Assembly (NCBI RefSeq): GCF_019737615.1
Contig: NZ_JAHKKS010000013.1
Coordinates: 37,748 to 101,747, forward strand
Origin: Sphingobium xanthum
GTDB taxonomy: Bacteria > Pseudomonadota > Alphaproteobacteria > Sphingomonadales > Sphingomonadaceae
Length of the DNA: 64,000 nt
Direction: 5' to 3'
The translations under genes were made by a program, and so were the position numbers. The notes under the pieces were generated by a model, which saw nothing but the letters and a program-made list of their open reading frames with translations, had not been told where the DNA came from and ran no database searches. The stretch's first letter is position 1. Every line of letters begins with the position of its first letter. Shown in pieces: positions 52,125-60,906 of this stretch.

Positions 52125-52730
52125 TCAGGCGAAGCTGACGGCGGTCCTGCGACGACGCATCGAGGCGCCGACCAGCGCGAAGCCGCCGATCATCATCGCC
52201 CAGGTCGCCGGCTCGGGAATCGCGCCGGCACCCACAGTGAAGGTGAAGTCGTCGAAGCCGAGGCCTGCCGCGTCGGTGATGTTGACGATCTCGATGCGCG
52301 TGATGTTGCTGAACGCGCCGAGGTCGATGAGACCCGGCGTGAACGGTGCGGCGTCGCTCATGATATCGACCGTGCCGAGCAGGGTAGCGCCGGAGAAGAC
52401 GCGCACGTCGCCGACGTCGCCGGGCGTATTGTCACCGACCTGCAGGAAGCTGAGGCCGCTGACGCCAGTGGCGAAATCGACATAGATCGGGCTCACGCAG
52501 TTGATCGAACCGCCCTGGCCCGAGCAGATGAAATTCGGTGTCGAGGAGCCGAGGCTCTGAGCGGTGGTCAGCACCTCGAAACCCGGATCGGACGAGAAGG
52601 TGACGCCGGCATATTGATTGGTGACGACAACGCCATTGCCGAGGTCATCGAAGTCGATGACGACGGCCTGCGCGGCGGCTGGCAGCGTCAGCGCGGCAAG
52701 CGCTGTCAGAACGGTCTTTGCGAGCTTCAT
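52125..52730 (-). CDS. PEP-CTERM exported protein
   Basis: The 201-residue precursor has a signal peptide (KTVLTALAALTLPAAAQA) and a beta-sandwich body of the NPCBM/PEP-CTERM filament type (VIDFDDLGNGVVVTNQYAGV). It ends with IPEPATWAMMIGGFALVGAS and MRRRR. Two cysteines lie in ICSGQGGSINCVSP. Exosortase cleavage is expected. It ends 62 bases after the converging AlkD-type gene. Confidence 0.85.
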   Translation of the reverse strand: MKLAKTVLTALAALTLPAAAQAVVIDFDDLGNGVVVTNQYAGVTFSSDPGFEVLTTAQSLGSSTPNFICSGQGGSINCVSPIYVDFATGVSGLSFLQVGDNTPGDVGDVRVFSGATLLGTVDIMSDAAPFTPGLIDLGAFSNITRIEIVNITDAAGLGFDDFTFTVGAGAIPEPATWAMMIGGFALVGASMRRRRTAVSFA

Positions 52731-52887
52731 GAATATTCTCCCACGTTTCTAGCCACCTGACCCGATCGGGCTCCCACAGGCGGCACGGATCAAACGATTC
52801 CGTAACGGACATTTACCATGTTGCGTGCGCGATTGTCACGCAATGCGTGCAGGAAGCGCATCTGGCGCGGGAGCGGCGCACAAGAAA

Positions 52888-52914
52888 AAGGCCCGCCCCA
52901 GGAGGGCAGGCCTT
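52888..52914 (-). terminator. Rho-independent terminator of sciP
   Basis: AAGGCC (52888-52893) pairs with GGCCTT (52909-52914) and GCCC (52895-52898) with GGGC (52904-52907), with one internal mismatch. On the minus strand it is followed by TTTTTCTTG. It lies 57 bases after the sciP stop. Confidence 0.8.
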
Positions 52915-52970
52915 GCAAGACGAGCCGGGCGGCTGTGGGAGAAGCGCGGCCCGGCAGTTCCGATGATCGA

Positions 52971-53270
52971 TCAGTAGCGCTGCTGGCGCTCGTACAGCGA
53001 CTTGTAGTGCTGGATACGGGTGACGCGTAGGCCCGGCATGCCGGAGCGATCGACCGCGCGCTGCCAGCTCGCGAATTCCTCGACGGTCAGCGAATAGCGC
53101 GCGCAAGCCTCGTCCACGGTGAGAAGGCCACCATTGACGGCCGCCACGACTTCCGCCTTGCGACGCACCACCCAGCGCGTCGTGCCCGGCGCGGGAAGCG
53201 ACTCGATCGTCAGCGGCTCCCCGAGGGGGCCAACGACTTGAGCGGGGCGAATCTTCTGGTTCTCGATCAT
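52971..53270 (-). CDS. sciP: CtrA inhibitor SciP (DUF1153)
   Basis: The 99-residue protein is SciP. The N-terminus GPLGEPLTIESLPAPGTTRW leads to the helix-turn-helix VVRRKAEVVAAVNGGLLTVD and ACARYSLTVEEFASWQRAVD, ending RSGMPGLRVTRIQHYK. In Caulobacter SciP binds CtrA and blocks CtrA-driven transcription in G1 cells. I start at 53270, preceded by GAGGAAACA; an ATG five codons earlier is less well placed. It is a single gene with a strong terminator. Confidence 0.93.
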   Translation of the reverse strand: MIENQKIRPAQVVGPLGEPLTIESLPAPGTTRWVVRRKAEVVAAVNGGLLTVDEACARYSLTVEEFASWQRAVDRSGMPGLRVTRIQHYKSLYERQQRY

Positions 53271-53349
53271 TGTTTCCTCATTCACCGATGGGGATCGGTC
53301 TCACTCGTTCCTTGTTCGACGGTGTTGGCAGCAAAGTTTTGCCCCCTGA

Positions 53350-53670
53350 CTAAGCCACAGGGTAAACCCTGCCTTCACCATCCGCCCCCACCGCCAAATG
53401 TGCCGCCACCGCTGCGTTGAACGGTCCTGCCACCCGATGAAGGGTCGCGGGACTGGCCTCGTTCGTTGCGAAGATCAGGGTCATCCGGTCCGGTTCGTTG
53501 CCTGTCACGACCGGAAGGTCGGACTCGCGGACGAGCCGTGCCGTTGGTGCCGTCGCCTGTTTCGCCGCGTGCATGGCGAGCAGGAGTCGCAGATCCGGAA
53601 TCCGGGTTCCACGGCCCCCTGCCAGGTTGAGAGGCGTTCCCTGAGCATCGGGTGGTACACTATTGCCCAT
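53350..53670 (-). CDS. Hypothetical protein
   Basis: The 106-residue frame starts MGNSVPPDAQGTPLNLAGGR and ends AVGADGEGRVYPVA. Codons follow the GC-rich third-position use of the window, which argues for coding, and the opposite strand frame is less protein-like. There is no signal peptide and no domain that I know. A longer start at 53721 is possible. It ends 79 bases upstream of sciP on the same strand. Confidence 0.4.
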   Translation of the reverse strand: MGNSVPPDAQGTPLNLAGGRGTRIPDLRLLLAMHAAKQATAPTARLVRESDLPVVTGNEPDRMTLIFATNEASPATLHRVAGPFNAAVAAHLAVGADGEGRVYPVA

Positions 53671-53892
53671 GGCCAAATGTCTACAGATGAAAGGATAAAT
53701 GGGCGTAAAAGGCGCGGTCACAGCTTGTTAGGGCGCGTAAACGGCGGGTAACGCTCTTCGAGAATCCGGCTTGCGGCGGCCTGCCCGCAACGCCCATCCG
53801 CCCGCGCCGTGACGGCGGGGAATCCGCCATTCAGAGCGCTTCGACGACCCCAGGCGCGCGAGATTGTTGGGTTATCCGCCGGACCTGCCTAT

Positions 53893-55008
53893 ATGCGACG
53901 AATGGAGGATCTTTTTCAGCTTGGTGGCTCGCTTTCGGGCAAGCGCATCATCGTCGCCATGTCCGGCGGCGTCGATTCGAGCGTCGTCGCGGCGCTCGCC
54001 GCGCGCTCGGGAGCGGAGACGATCGGCGTCACCTTGCAGCTTTACGATCATGGCGCGGCGGTCGGCCGGGTCGGCAGCTGCTGCGCCGGACAGGACATTC
54101 GCGATGCGCGCCAGGTCGCCGACCGGCTCGGCATCGCGCATTATGTGTTCGATTATGAAAGCCGCTTCCGGGATTCGGTGATCGATCGCTTCGCCGACGA
54201 ATATCTCGCCGGCCGCACGCCGATCCCCTGCGTTCGCTGCAATATGGGCGTGAAGTTCACCGATCTGTTTGCGCTGGCGCGCGATCTCGGCGCCGATTGC
54301 CTGGCGACCGGCCATTATGTGCGGCGGGTGATGGGCGCGGACGGCGCAGAGCTGCACCGCGCGGTCGATCCGGCGCGGGACCAGAGCTACTTCCTGTTCG
54401 CGACCACGCAAGCGCAGCTCGACTATCTGCGCTTCCCGCTCGGCGGCATGGAGAAGCCGGCCGTGCGCGCGATCGCAGCCGAGCTCGGCCTCGTCGTCGC
54501 GATGAAGCCGGACAGCCAGGACATCTGCTTCGTGCCGGACGGCGACTATGCCAAGGTGGTGCGCAAGGTGCGGCCGGACGCGGACGATGCCGGCGAGATC
54601 GTCCATGTCGATGGGCGCGTGCTCGGGCCGCATAAGGGGCTGATCCATTATACGGTCGGCCAGCGCCGGGGGCTGGAGATCGGCGGGCAGGCTGAGCCGC
54701 TCTATGTGGTGCGGCTGGAGGCGGCATCGAAGCGCGTGATCGTCGGTCCCAAGGCGGCGCTCGCCGTGCAGGCCGCGCGGCTGGAGGAGATCAACTGGCT
54801 GGGTGGCGGTCATGCCGGACCGCTGCGCGCCAAGGTGCGCTCGATGGCGAAGCCCGTGGCGGCGCGGCTGGAGTGCGAGCGGCTGGTGTTCGAGAGCCAC
54901 GAGTTCGGCGTCGCGCCGGGACAGGCGGCGGTGCTTTATGCGGGCGAGCGCGTGCTTGGCGGCGGCTGGATCGCCGAGACGGAGAGTGCCGAGCTGGTCG
55001 GCGCATGA
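53893..55008 (+). CDS. mnmA: tRNA-uridine 2-sulfurtransferase
   Basis: The 371-residue enzyme thiolates U34 of tRNA-Lys, Glu and Gln. It has the PP-loop [20 protein letters not shown]. Family cysteines lie in [18 protein letters not shown] and [31 protein letters not shown] belongs to the tRNA-binding part. The start may be 53893 or the ATG three codons later (53902); neither has a clear ribosome site. The stop overlaps the rluE-like start. Confidence 0.95.
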   Translation: MRRMEDLFQLGGSLSGKRIIVAMSGGVDSSVVAALAARSGAETIGVTLQLYDHGAAVGRVGSCCAGQDIRDARQVADRLGIAHYVFDYESRFRDSVIDRFADEYLAGRTPIPCVRCNMGVKFTDLFALARDLGADCLATGHYVRRVMGADGAELHRAVDPARDQSYFLFATTQAQLDYLRFPLGGMEKPAVRAIAAELGLVVAMKPDSQDICFVPDGDYAKVVRKVRPDADDAGEIVHVDGRVLGPHKGLIHYTVGQRRGLEIGGQAEPLYVVRLEAASKRVIVGPKAALAVQAARLEEINWLGGGHAGPLRAKVRSMAKPVAARLECERLVFESHEFGVAPGQAAVLYAGERVLGGGWIAETESAELVGA

Positions 55009-55568
55009 GCCGGCTGATCCTGTTCAACAAGCCGTTCGGCGTGCTGTGTCAGTTCACGGACAAGGGCACGGAAGGGTCTGCGCGGCCGACGCTTTCGCAA
55101 TTTGTCGATGTGCCGGGCGTCTATCCGGCGGGGCGGCTCGATCTCGACAGCGAAGGGTTGCTGCTGCTGACCGATGACGGCCGCTTGCAGGCGCGGATCG
55201 CCGAGCCGCGCTACAAGATGCCCAAGACCTATCTGGTGCAGGTCGAGGGCGATGCCGGTGAGGAGAGCCTCAAGGCGCTGCGTGAGGGCGTGCGGCTCAA
55301 GGATGGCCTCACTCTGCCGGCAGAGGCCGAGCGGATCGATGACCCTACCCTCTGGCCGCGCGATCCGCCGGTGCGCTTCCGCAAGACGGTGCCCGATTGC
55401 TGGCTGAAACTGACGATCCGCGAGGGACGCAATCGGCAGGTGCGGCGCATGACGGCGGCAGTGGGCTTGCCGACCCTGCGGCTGGTCCGCTGGGCAATCG
55501 GGGAGTGGACGCTGGACGGGATCGCGCCGGGGGAATGGCAGGATGGGGATGTGGGGCGCTTGCGCTGA
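55005..55568 (+). CDS. Pseudouridine synthase, RluE/RsuA type
   Basis: The 187-residue enzyme has the RsuA-family motifs [20 protein letters not shown], the catalytic aspartate in [33 protein letters not shown] and [20 protein letters not shown]. It lacks an S4 domain, as RluE does. RluE modifies U2457 of 23S rRNA, the best guess here. It is translationally coupled to mnmA, giving an RNA-modification operon. Confidence 0.9.
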   Translation: MSRLILFNKPFGVLCQFTDKGTEGSARPTLSQFVDVPGVYPAGRLDLDSEGLLLLTDDGRLQARIAEPRYKMPKTYLVQVEGDAGEESLKALREGVRLKDGLTLPAEAERIDDPTLWPRDPPVRFRKTVPDCWLKLTIREGRNRQVRRMTAAVGLPTLRLVRWAIGEWTLDGIAPGEWQDGDVGRLR

Positions 55569-55597
55569 TAGGCAGGAGAGCGCTGCTGCCCATCCCT

Positions 55598-55679
55598 CGT
55601 CATTCCCGCGAACGCGGGAATCCAGGGGCGCAACTCCACCGCGGCTGGTTTCTGGATTCCCGCGTTCGCGGGAATGACG
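55598..55679. repeat. Inverted REP-like element between converging genes
   Basis: A 28-base arm (55598-55625, core TTCCCGCGAACGCGGGAA) is repeated perfectly inverted at 55652-55679. Each arm is also a palindrome. This is a common bacterial intergenic repeat type. It lies between converging rluE-like and roxA-like genes and can end both transcripts. Confidence 0.85.
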
Positions 55680-55684
55680 GGGTT

Positions 55685-56845
55685 TCAGGTTTCAAACTCG
55701 TCCTCGTCGAATGCGATGCTGCCTTGATTGAGTAGTGCTGCGATCAGAGCGACCGCCTCATCCAATCCGACAAGTTCTGGATCGAGCGACATCTGTTCCG
55801 TCGCGCACAGCTCTTCCGCGAACGGCGCGGTGTCCAGCCCGCATTCAAAGCACTGGCCGTCAACGAACAGCAGCAGCGCATCTTCCCTCTGTCGCACGAA
55901 CGAGAAGCGGCTGGCGGGATTGCGAGCCAAGTCCGCGCCATCGGCAATCGCCGCGCGCACCGCCGCCTCATCGACCGGCTCGTCCGGCCGCCAGTCCTGT
56001 TCGGGATATTTGGGCGTGCTGCTATGCTGGCCGAACCAGCGGGCGAAGGCGTCGCGGTCCGCCATCTTCGCCGTGACCATCGCGTGGAGACGGGCCAGCG
56101 CATCCGGGGAGATTTCGCCGGGATTGGGCTGCGCGCGCAGATCCGGGTCGGCATAGCGGTCATCGTCGGCCAGCGTGTCGAGCAGATGCTCCGACCAGCC
56201 TTCGATCAGGTCGCTGCGGGAGGGCGCGCGGAAGCCGACCGAATAGGTCATGCAATCCGGTCCGACCGCGACGCCGTTATGCGCGACGCCGGGCGGGACA
56301 TAGAGGATGTCGCCGGGCTCCAGCACCCATTCGTCGGTTGCCTTGAAATCGGCGAGCAGGCGCAGATCGTCATGCGGCAGCAGGGCCGTGCTGCCGTCGC
56401 ACAGCGCGCCGATCTGCCAGCGGCGGCGGCCGAGGCCCTGGATGAGGAACACATCATATTGATCGAAATGCGGGCCGACGCCGCCTTCATCGGCGGCATA
56501 GGTCACCATCACGTCGTCGATGCGCCAGTTGGGAATGAAGCGGAACGGCGCGATGAGCGCGGCGACATCCGGCACATGCTGGTCGACCGCCTGCACCAGC
56601 AACGTCCAGTGCGTCTTGCCGAGCCTGGCGAAGCGGCTCTCCGGGAAAGGGCCGTGCTCCAGCGCCCAGTTGCCCTTGGTCTGCCGGATGATGCGGGATT
56701 CGACCTCGTCTTCGCAGGCAAGGCCGGCCAGTTCGTCCGGCGCCAGCGGATTGGCCCAGTCCTGCCAAGGATTGCGGATCAGCAGCGGCGTCTTCTGCCA
56801 ATGGTCGGAGAGGAACCGGTCGATATCGAAATGGATGAGTTGCAT
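55685..56845 (-). CDS. JmjC-type ribosomal oxygenase (RoxA/YcfD-like)
   Basis: The 386-residue cupin has QLIHFDIDRFLSDHWQKTPL at the N-terminus. The iron site lies in GVGPHFDQYDVFLIQGLGRR (H-x-D) with the later histidine in YVPPGVAHNGVAVG. A helical dimerisation region and a winged-helix C-terminus follow. RoxA hydroxylates an arginine of ribosomal protein L16 with 2-oxoglutarate and oxygen. The length matches the family. It converges with the rluE-like gene. Confidence 0.9.
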   Translation of the reverse strand: MQLIHFDIDRFLSDHWQKTPLLIRNPWQDWANPLAPDELAGLACEDEVESRIIRQTKGNWALEHGPFPESRFARLGKTHWTLLVQAVDQHVPDVAALIAPFRFIPNWRIDDVMVTYAADEGGVGPHFDQYDVFLIQGLGRRRWQIGALCDGSTALLPHDDLRLLADFKATDEWVLEPGDILYVPPGVAHNGVAVGPDCMTYSVGFRAPSRSDLIEGWSEHLLDTLADDDRYADPDLRAQPNPGEISPDALARLHAMVTAKMADRDAFARWFGQHSSTPKYPEQDWRPDEPVDEAAVRAAIADGADLARNPASRFSFVRQREDALLLFVDGQCFECGLDTAPFAEELCATEQMSLDPELVGLDEAVALIAALLNQGSIAFDEDEFET

Positions 56846-56893
56846 GATGCGCTCCCTAGCGCAGATCGGGCCGGGATCGAATGCGCTTGCGGC

Positions 56894-57487
56894 TCATTGT
56901 GTGAGCGCCGCCCTGGCGAAGGCGAAGAACTGATCGAAACTGGCAAGATCGCCGAGCGACGCGCCGGATTCGGGCAGGCGCGGGGGCGGGCCGAGCGCTG
57001 CGCCGGCAATGAAGCGCAGCCGGGCGCGCAGGGTCTGCTCATCAAGGTGCGGCAGATGCGGCGCGAGCGCCTGTTGCACGGTCTGGCCGGTCGCGACCAT
57101 ATGCGCCATCACGTCCTCGCTGAGCTCGGCCGCGCCATGCGCGGCGATTTCATCGAGCACGATGAGGGCGCGTCCCTGTGGATTGAACGCGGCGGGGCGC
57201 AGCAGCGGATGCAGCCAGGCCGTCAGAATCTCGTCCAGCGTCATGCCGTGACCGGGAAGGACGGACCAATCCGCAGCCATCAGCGCGAGATTGCGGTGCG
57301 CGAGTTCGCTCAGCAGACTGCGCACGCCGCCGAAATGATAAGTGACGAGCGTGCCGTTGAGGCCGGACACATGACCGACATGGCGGACGGTGAGCGCGTG
57401 GACGCCTTGCTCCAGCAGGATGCGCTCGGCGGCCTGCAACAGTCTCGTCCTGGTTTCATCCGGCCGCGTCGTCTCGTCCTTCCCCAT
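56894..57487 (-). CDS. TetR-family regulator
   Basis: The 197-residue protein has RLLQAAERILLEQGVHALTV, RHVGHVSGLNGTLVTYHFGG as helix-turn-helix and a hydrophobic C-terminal domain. It is divergent from the CmcJ/NvfI-type gene, and a palindrome TTATAC-GTTT-GTATAA lies between them. It probably represses that gene and itself. The ligand is unknown. Confidence 0.87.
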   Translation of the reverse strand: MGKDETTRPDETRTRLLQAAERILLEQGVHALTVRHVGHVSGLNGTLVTYHFGGVRSLLSELAHRNLALMAADWSVLPGHGMTLDEILTAWLHPLLRPAAFNPQGRALIVLDEIAAHGAAELSEDVMAHMVATGQTVQQALAPHLPHLDEQTLRARLRFIAGAALGPPPRLPESGASLGDLASFDQFFAFARAALTQ

Positions 57488-57547
57488 GGGGTCGGCATGA
57501 CCGGACGATGCCGTTTATGCAAATGTAAAAGAACGCCTTGCACTGCG

Positions 57548-57563
57548 TTATACGTTTGTATAA
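57548..57563. promoter_or_regulatory. Palindrome, probable TetR operator
   Basis: TTATAC (57548-57553) and GTATAA (57558-57563) form 6-base arms around a 4-base spacer in the 126-base gap between the divergent tetR and CmcJ/NvfI genes. A second AT-rich half-site-like stretch lies near 57518. Confidence 0.5.
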
Positions 57564-57613
57564 ATCGTCTGAGCGGAGCGACTGGCTCCGCGGACAGGCG
57601 AGGATGATTGTCG

Positions 57614-58528
57614 ATGGCGACCCTGGTGCAAACGGCGGAAGAACTGGAGAACGGGATGCGCGAGGCGCCCGCGCTGGTGCGCTATCTGGGCGACGGCGAT
57701 TTCGTGACGCGCCGCTATGTGATGCAGGGCGCGGAGATCAACACGGGAGAGTATGTCGATCATCCCGTCCGGATCCGCGACGGCATGCCGATCCGCGACC
57801 ATTTCACGCTCGATACGCACGGCTTCACGATCGGCAAGCATCGCTCTGCCGTAACCGATTTCGACGATCGCGAGACGGTCAATCAGGCCTACAACGCCGA
57901 GGTAGAAGAGGTGGTGAAGGCGATGACCGGCGCCAGCTTCGTCGTGGCGCAAGGCTGGATGATCCGCACCAGCGCCGACCTCACGGCGCGGGCGAAGGAG
58001 AAAGTCGAGAATTATCAGCATGTCGGCGGCATCCAGCCCCCGGCCGGCGAAGCGCATATCGACTATAATCCGCGCACCGGCATGATGGTCGGCGAGCGCG
58101 GCTATCGCCAGCGGCGGCCGGACGGCCCCGGCTTCAAGCGGCACATCTGCTTCTCCTTCTGGCGCAGCTTCCTGCCGGGACCGCAAGACTGGCCGCTGGC
58201 CGTGATGGACGGCCGCTCGATCGTGGGCGACGAGCTGGCCAGCAACACGCTGTTCGTGGTCGACAGCTTCCCGGAGGGCGATGCGCTCACCGCGCCGGTC
58301 GAGGGCGAGGACCAGATGATCGCGGCGTCGATCTTCCGCTACCGGCCGGAGCATCGCTGGTGGTATTTCTCGAACATGAGCGCGGACGACGTGCTGCTGT
58401 TCAAATTCTTCGACAGCGATCATGACGTGACCTGGCGCTGCCCGCACACCGCCTTTCACGACACCAGCCTGCCGGACACGAAAATCCGGGCCAGCATCGA
58501 GGTGCGCTGCACCGCCTATTTCGAGTGA
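57614..58528 (+). CDS. CmcJ/NvfI-family putative oxygenase
   Basis: The 304-residue protein contains RDHFTLDTHGFTIGKHRSAV, GEAHIDYNPRTG with an H-x-D iron-type motif, HICFSFWRSFLPGPQDWPLA and WWYFSNMSADDVLLFKFFDS followed by CPHTAFHDT. This pattern matches the CmcJ/NvfI (7-alpha-cephem methoxylase/fungal dioxygenase-like) 2OG oxygenases. Bacterial members are uncharacterised. It is divergent from a TetR gene. I use the ATG at 57614 over a TTG two codons earlier. Confidence 0.8.
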   Translation: MATLVQTAEELENGMREAPALVRYLGDGDFVTRRYVMQGAEINTGEYVDHPVRIRDGMPIRDHFTLDTHGFTIGKHRSAVTDFDDRETVNQAYNAEVEEVVKAMTGASFVVAQGWMIRTSADLTARAKEKVENYQHVGGIQPPAGEAHIDYNPRTGMMVGERGYRQRRPDGPGFKRHICFSFWRSFLPGPQDWPLAVMDGRSIVGDELASNTLFVVDSFPEGDALTAPVEGEDQMIAASIFRYRPEHRWWYFSNMSADDVLLFKFFDSDHDVTWRCPHTAFHDTSLPDTKIRASIEVRCTAYFE

Positions 58529-58555
58529 GGTGTCGCGGCGCTCAGGCCCCGACGC

Positions 58556-59485
58556 TCAGGCCCCGAGGCGCGTCTTCAGCCAGGCATCGACCACGGGGGT
58601 CGCGGGATAATCGGGCAGGCCGAGCTTGCGGTTGATGTCCATATGGCCCTGCAGCCCCCGGCCTTCGAAATCGTTGATCTGGACGCTGGTGCCGGCCTTG
58701 CGCAGCGCATCGGCAAGGCCCCGCGACTGCTCGATGCCGTCCTTGCGCTGGACATGGATGATGAGGAAGGCGGGCGCATTGGGCGCAGCCGCCTGAAGCG
58801 TCGGCGAGATGGCGCGCTGGCGGCCGGGGTCGGTTCCGAACGCCTGTTCGTAGGTCTCGCCCATGATGCGCGCGCCGATGCGCATCTGCTTCGGCACGTC
58901 ATAGGCGGCGCCGTCGATCGGGACGATGCCCGCCACGTCGCGCTCGCTGAGGCCCGCGGCTTGCAGATAGCGCGGATCGGTGCCGACCAGGGCGACCAGA
59001 TGCGCGCCGGCGCTGTGGCCCATGAGCACGATGCGCGCGGGATCGATGCCGAGATCGGTGGCATGCGCTTTCACATAGGCAAGCGCGCTGGCGACGTCGG
59101 ATGCCTGTTGCTCGACCGTGGCGTCGGGCACGAGGCGGTAATTGACCGAGGCGACGGCATAGCCCTGCGCGCGATAATGCGCGATCTTGGCCTTGCCGGT
59201 GCCATTGCTCTTGTCGCCGCGCTTCCACCCGCCGCCATGGACGAAGAGGACGAGCGGCGCGGGGCCGGCGCTTTTCGCGGCAGGCGACCAGAAGGCCAGC
59301 GTCTGGAGCGGGTCCGCGCCATAGGCCATGTCTCGGCCGTCGGTCGTCTGGTCGGCCTTGATCTGCTCGCCCATGCGCTTGGCCATGCGCTCGCGGATGC
59401 GATCGCGCAGGCTCGCTTCGCCGGGAATAGCGGCGACGGCGATGACGGAACAGGCAGCGAGGGCAAGCAGGGTCTTGCGAATCAT
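58556..59485 (-). CDS. Exported alpha/beta hydrolase (HSL-type esterase)
   Basis: The 309-residue protein has a signal peptide (LLALAACSVIAVAAIPGEAS), the oxyanion motif LVLFVHGGGWKRGDKSN, the nucleophile in VLMGHSAGAHLVALVGTDP and a histidine near FEGRGLQGHMDINRKLG. It resembles BD-FAE/kynurenine formamidase-like esterases. No partner gene is adjacent. Confidence 0.86.
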   Translation of the reverse strand: MIRKTLLALAACSVIAVAAIPGEASLRDRIRERMAKRMGEQIKADQTTDGRDMAYGADPLQTLAFWSPAAKSAGPAPLVLFVHGGGWKRGDKSNGTGKAKIAHYRAQGYAVASVNYRLVPDATVEQQASDVASALAYVKAHATDLGIDPARIVLMGHSAGAHLVALVGTDPRYLQAAGLSERDVAGIVPIDGAAYDVPKQMRIGARIMGETYEQAFGTDPGRQRAISPTLQAAAPNAPAFLIIHVQRKDGIEQSRGLADALRKAGTSVQINDFEGRGLQGHMDINRKLGLPDYPATPVVDAWLKTRLGA

Positions 59486-59719
59486 GGGCAGCGCTCCCTT
59501 GGCGAGGGTGCGGCCTTTGTGTGCGCTTTTGCCTTTAGCGGAGATGAACCGCGCAATTCCTCCCCGACACGGGGACCAGCGAGGCTGGCGGAGCTGAAGG
59601 GAGGCACGTGACTCCCTTCACCTTCCAAGGCGGAAAGCCCACGCCATTTCCCTTCCACCACCCAGCGCAAGCTTGTGGAGGATTTGAAACGCCCGCCTCG
59701 TCGCCACGCCCAAAGAAAA

Positions 59720-59739
59720 ACCCGCCGAAACCGGCGGGT
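59720..59739 (-). terminator. Rho-independent terminator of rplQ
   Basis: ACCCGCCG (59720-59727) pairs with CGGCGGGT (59732-59739) over a 4-base loop. On the minus strand TTTTTCTTTG follows. It lies 25 bases after the rplQ stop. Confidence 0.9.
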
Positions 59740-59764
59740 CCTTCGTTCGGCGATCCGGCAGGGA

Positions 59765-60190
59765 TCAGGCCGCTTCCAGCTCGTCCTCGTCGGCAGTCTG
59801 CACCGGGCCGGAGTCCTGGCCCTTGGCGCTCTCGTCGCGGTCGACCAGCTCGATGATCGCCATCTGCACCGCGTCCGAGGCGCGGATGCCGGCCTTGATG
59901 ATGCGGGTATAGCCGCCTTCGCGGGTCGCATAGCGCTCGGCCAGCACGTCGAACAGCTTGGTCAGCTGCGTGTCGTCGAGCAGGCGGGCATGGGCCAGAC
60001 GGCGATTGGAGAGGCCGCCGCGCTTCGCCAGCGTGATCAGCTTCTCGACATAGGGACGCAGCTCCTTCGCCTTGGGGAGCGTGGTCTTGATCTGCTCGTG
60101 CTTGATGAGCGAGGCCGCCATGTTGCGGAACATCGCGGTGCGGTGACCCGCAGTACGCTGCAGCTTGCGGCCGCCAACCTTATGACGCAT
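59765..60190 (-). CDS. rplQ: 50S ribosomal protein L17
   Basis: The 141-residue protein has [40 protein letters not shown] and [20 protein letters not shown], a clear L17. The acidic C-terminal extension ([20 protein letters not shown]) is usual in alphaproteobacteria. In most bacteria rpoA lies directly upstream; here 220 bases without a gene and then a divergent small gene lie there. Its transcript must therefore start locally. Confidence 0.96.
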   Translation of the reverse strand: MRHKVGGRKLQRTAGHRTAMFRNMAASLIKHEQIKTTLPKAKELRPYVEKLITLAKRGGLSNRRLAHARLLDDTQLTKLFDVLAERYATREGGYTRIIKAGIRASDAVQMAIIELVDRDESAKGQDSGPVQTADEDELEAA

Positions 60191-60347
60191 GTGTCTGTCC
60201 TTCGTTCGTTAAGGGGCCGTCTTACGGGACCCCAGACCAGGCAGCGAATAAGGGCCACTGCCAACAGCCCGACCCCTGCAAGGGATTGAAGCGCCGCCCA
60301 AAAGCGGATTCGCGCGCAAAAGTCAAGGAAAAGCGGCCATCCCGCGC

Positions 60348-60373
60348 GGAACGATTCCCCTTATCCGGTCGTT
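60348..60373 (+). promoter_or_regulatory. EcfG-type (general stress sigma) promoter
   Basis: GGAAC (60348-60352) and CGTT (60370-60373) are separated by 17 bases, a perfect EcfG consensus, 37 bases upstream of the small membrane protein gene at 60411. Confidence 0.7.
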
Positions 60374-60410
60374 CTCCGTCCAGTGCATTCAATATGGGAG
60401 GACATCTCAC

Positions 60411-60761
60411 ATGGCCAGCACCTTCAAGTCCGCATCCGGCTCCGCCAAAGCCGCCGTCGCCTTCGGCCTCGTCGCGGGCCTTGCCGGCGCCGGCGCGCTG
60501 ATCTGGAAATTTCTGAAAGACCGCGCCGCGTCAGCGGAAGCCCCCGCCGCCGCCTTCGCCGGCACCGGCGCGCATCCCGCCTCGCCCGTCCAGACCCGCG
60601 ATGCCGGGCCGGACAATATCCGCGACGAGACCGGCGAGGACTGGGACGCGCTCGATCAGGCGTCCGACGAATCCTTCCCCTCCAGCGACCCGCCCGCCGC
60701 CAACGACTTCCGCACGCCCAAGCCCATCGACTATCCGAACGGCGCGGAAAAGCCGCACTGA
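60411..60761 (+). CDS. Small membrane-anchored protein with DESFPSSDPP motif
   Basis: The 116-residue protein has one N-terminal membrane helix (AAVAFGLVAGLAGAGALIWK) and a disordered linker. An acidic C-terminal motif DALDQASDESFPSSDPPA recurs in many short proteobacterial stress proteins. GGGAGGA precedes the ATG at 60411. The perfect EcfG promoter upstream suggests membership of the general stress regulon. Function unknown. Confidence 0.75.
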   Translation: MASTFKSASGSAKAAVAFGLVAGLAGAGALIWKFLKDRAASAEAPAAAFAGTGAHPASPVQTRDAGPDNIRDETGEDWDALDQASDESFPSSDPPAANDFRTPKPIDYPNGAEKPH

Positions 60762-60770
60762 GCCAATCTT

Positions 60771-60906
60771 ATAGCCCCTCCTCTTCAGAGGAGGGGTTGG
60801 GGTGGTGCCGCACCTTCGCTGATCGCTGCGCGACACCCACCCCGCATCAGGTAAACAGCGCCCCGCGCTGTTTACCTGATGCGCCCTCCCTTGAAAGGGA
60901 GGGGCT
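60771..60906. repeat. AGCCCCTC-family palindromic repeat with a nested perfect hairpin
   Basis: The ends (AGCCCCTCCTCTTCAGAGGA from 60772 and GGGAGGGGCT up to about 60905) resemble the element at 45272-45389. Inside is a 17-base perfect inverted repeat, GCATCAGGTAAACAGCG (60844-60860) and its complement (60866-60882), with a 5-base loop. The right end reaches the stop of the terminase gene. Confidence 0.7.
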
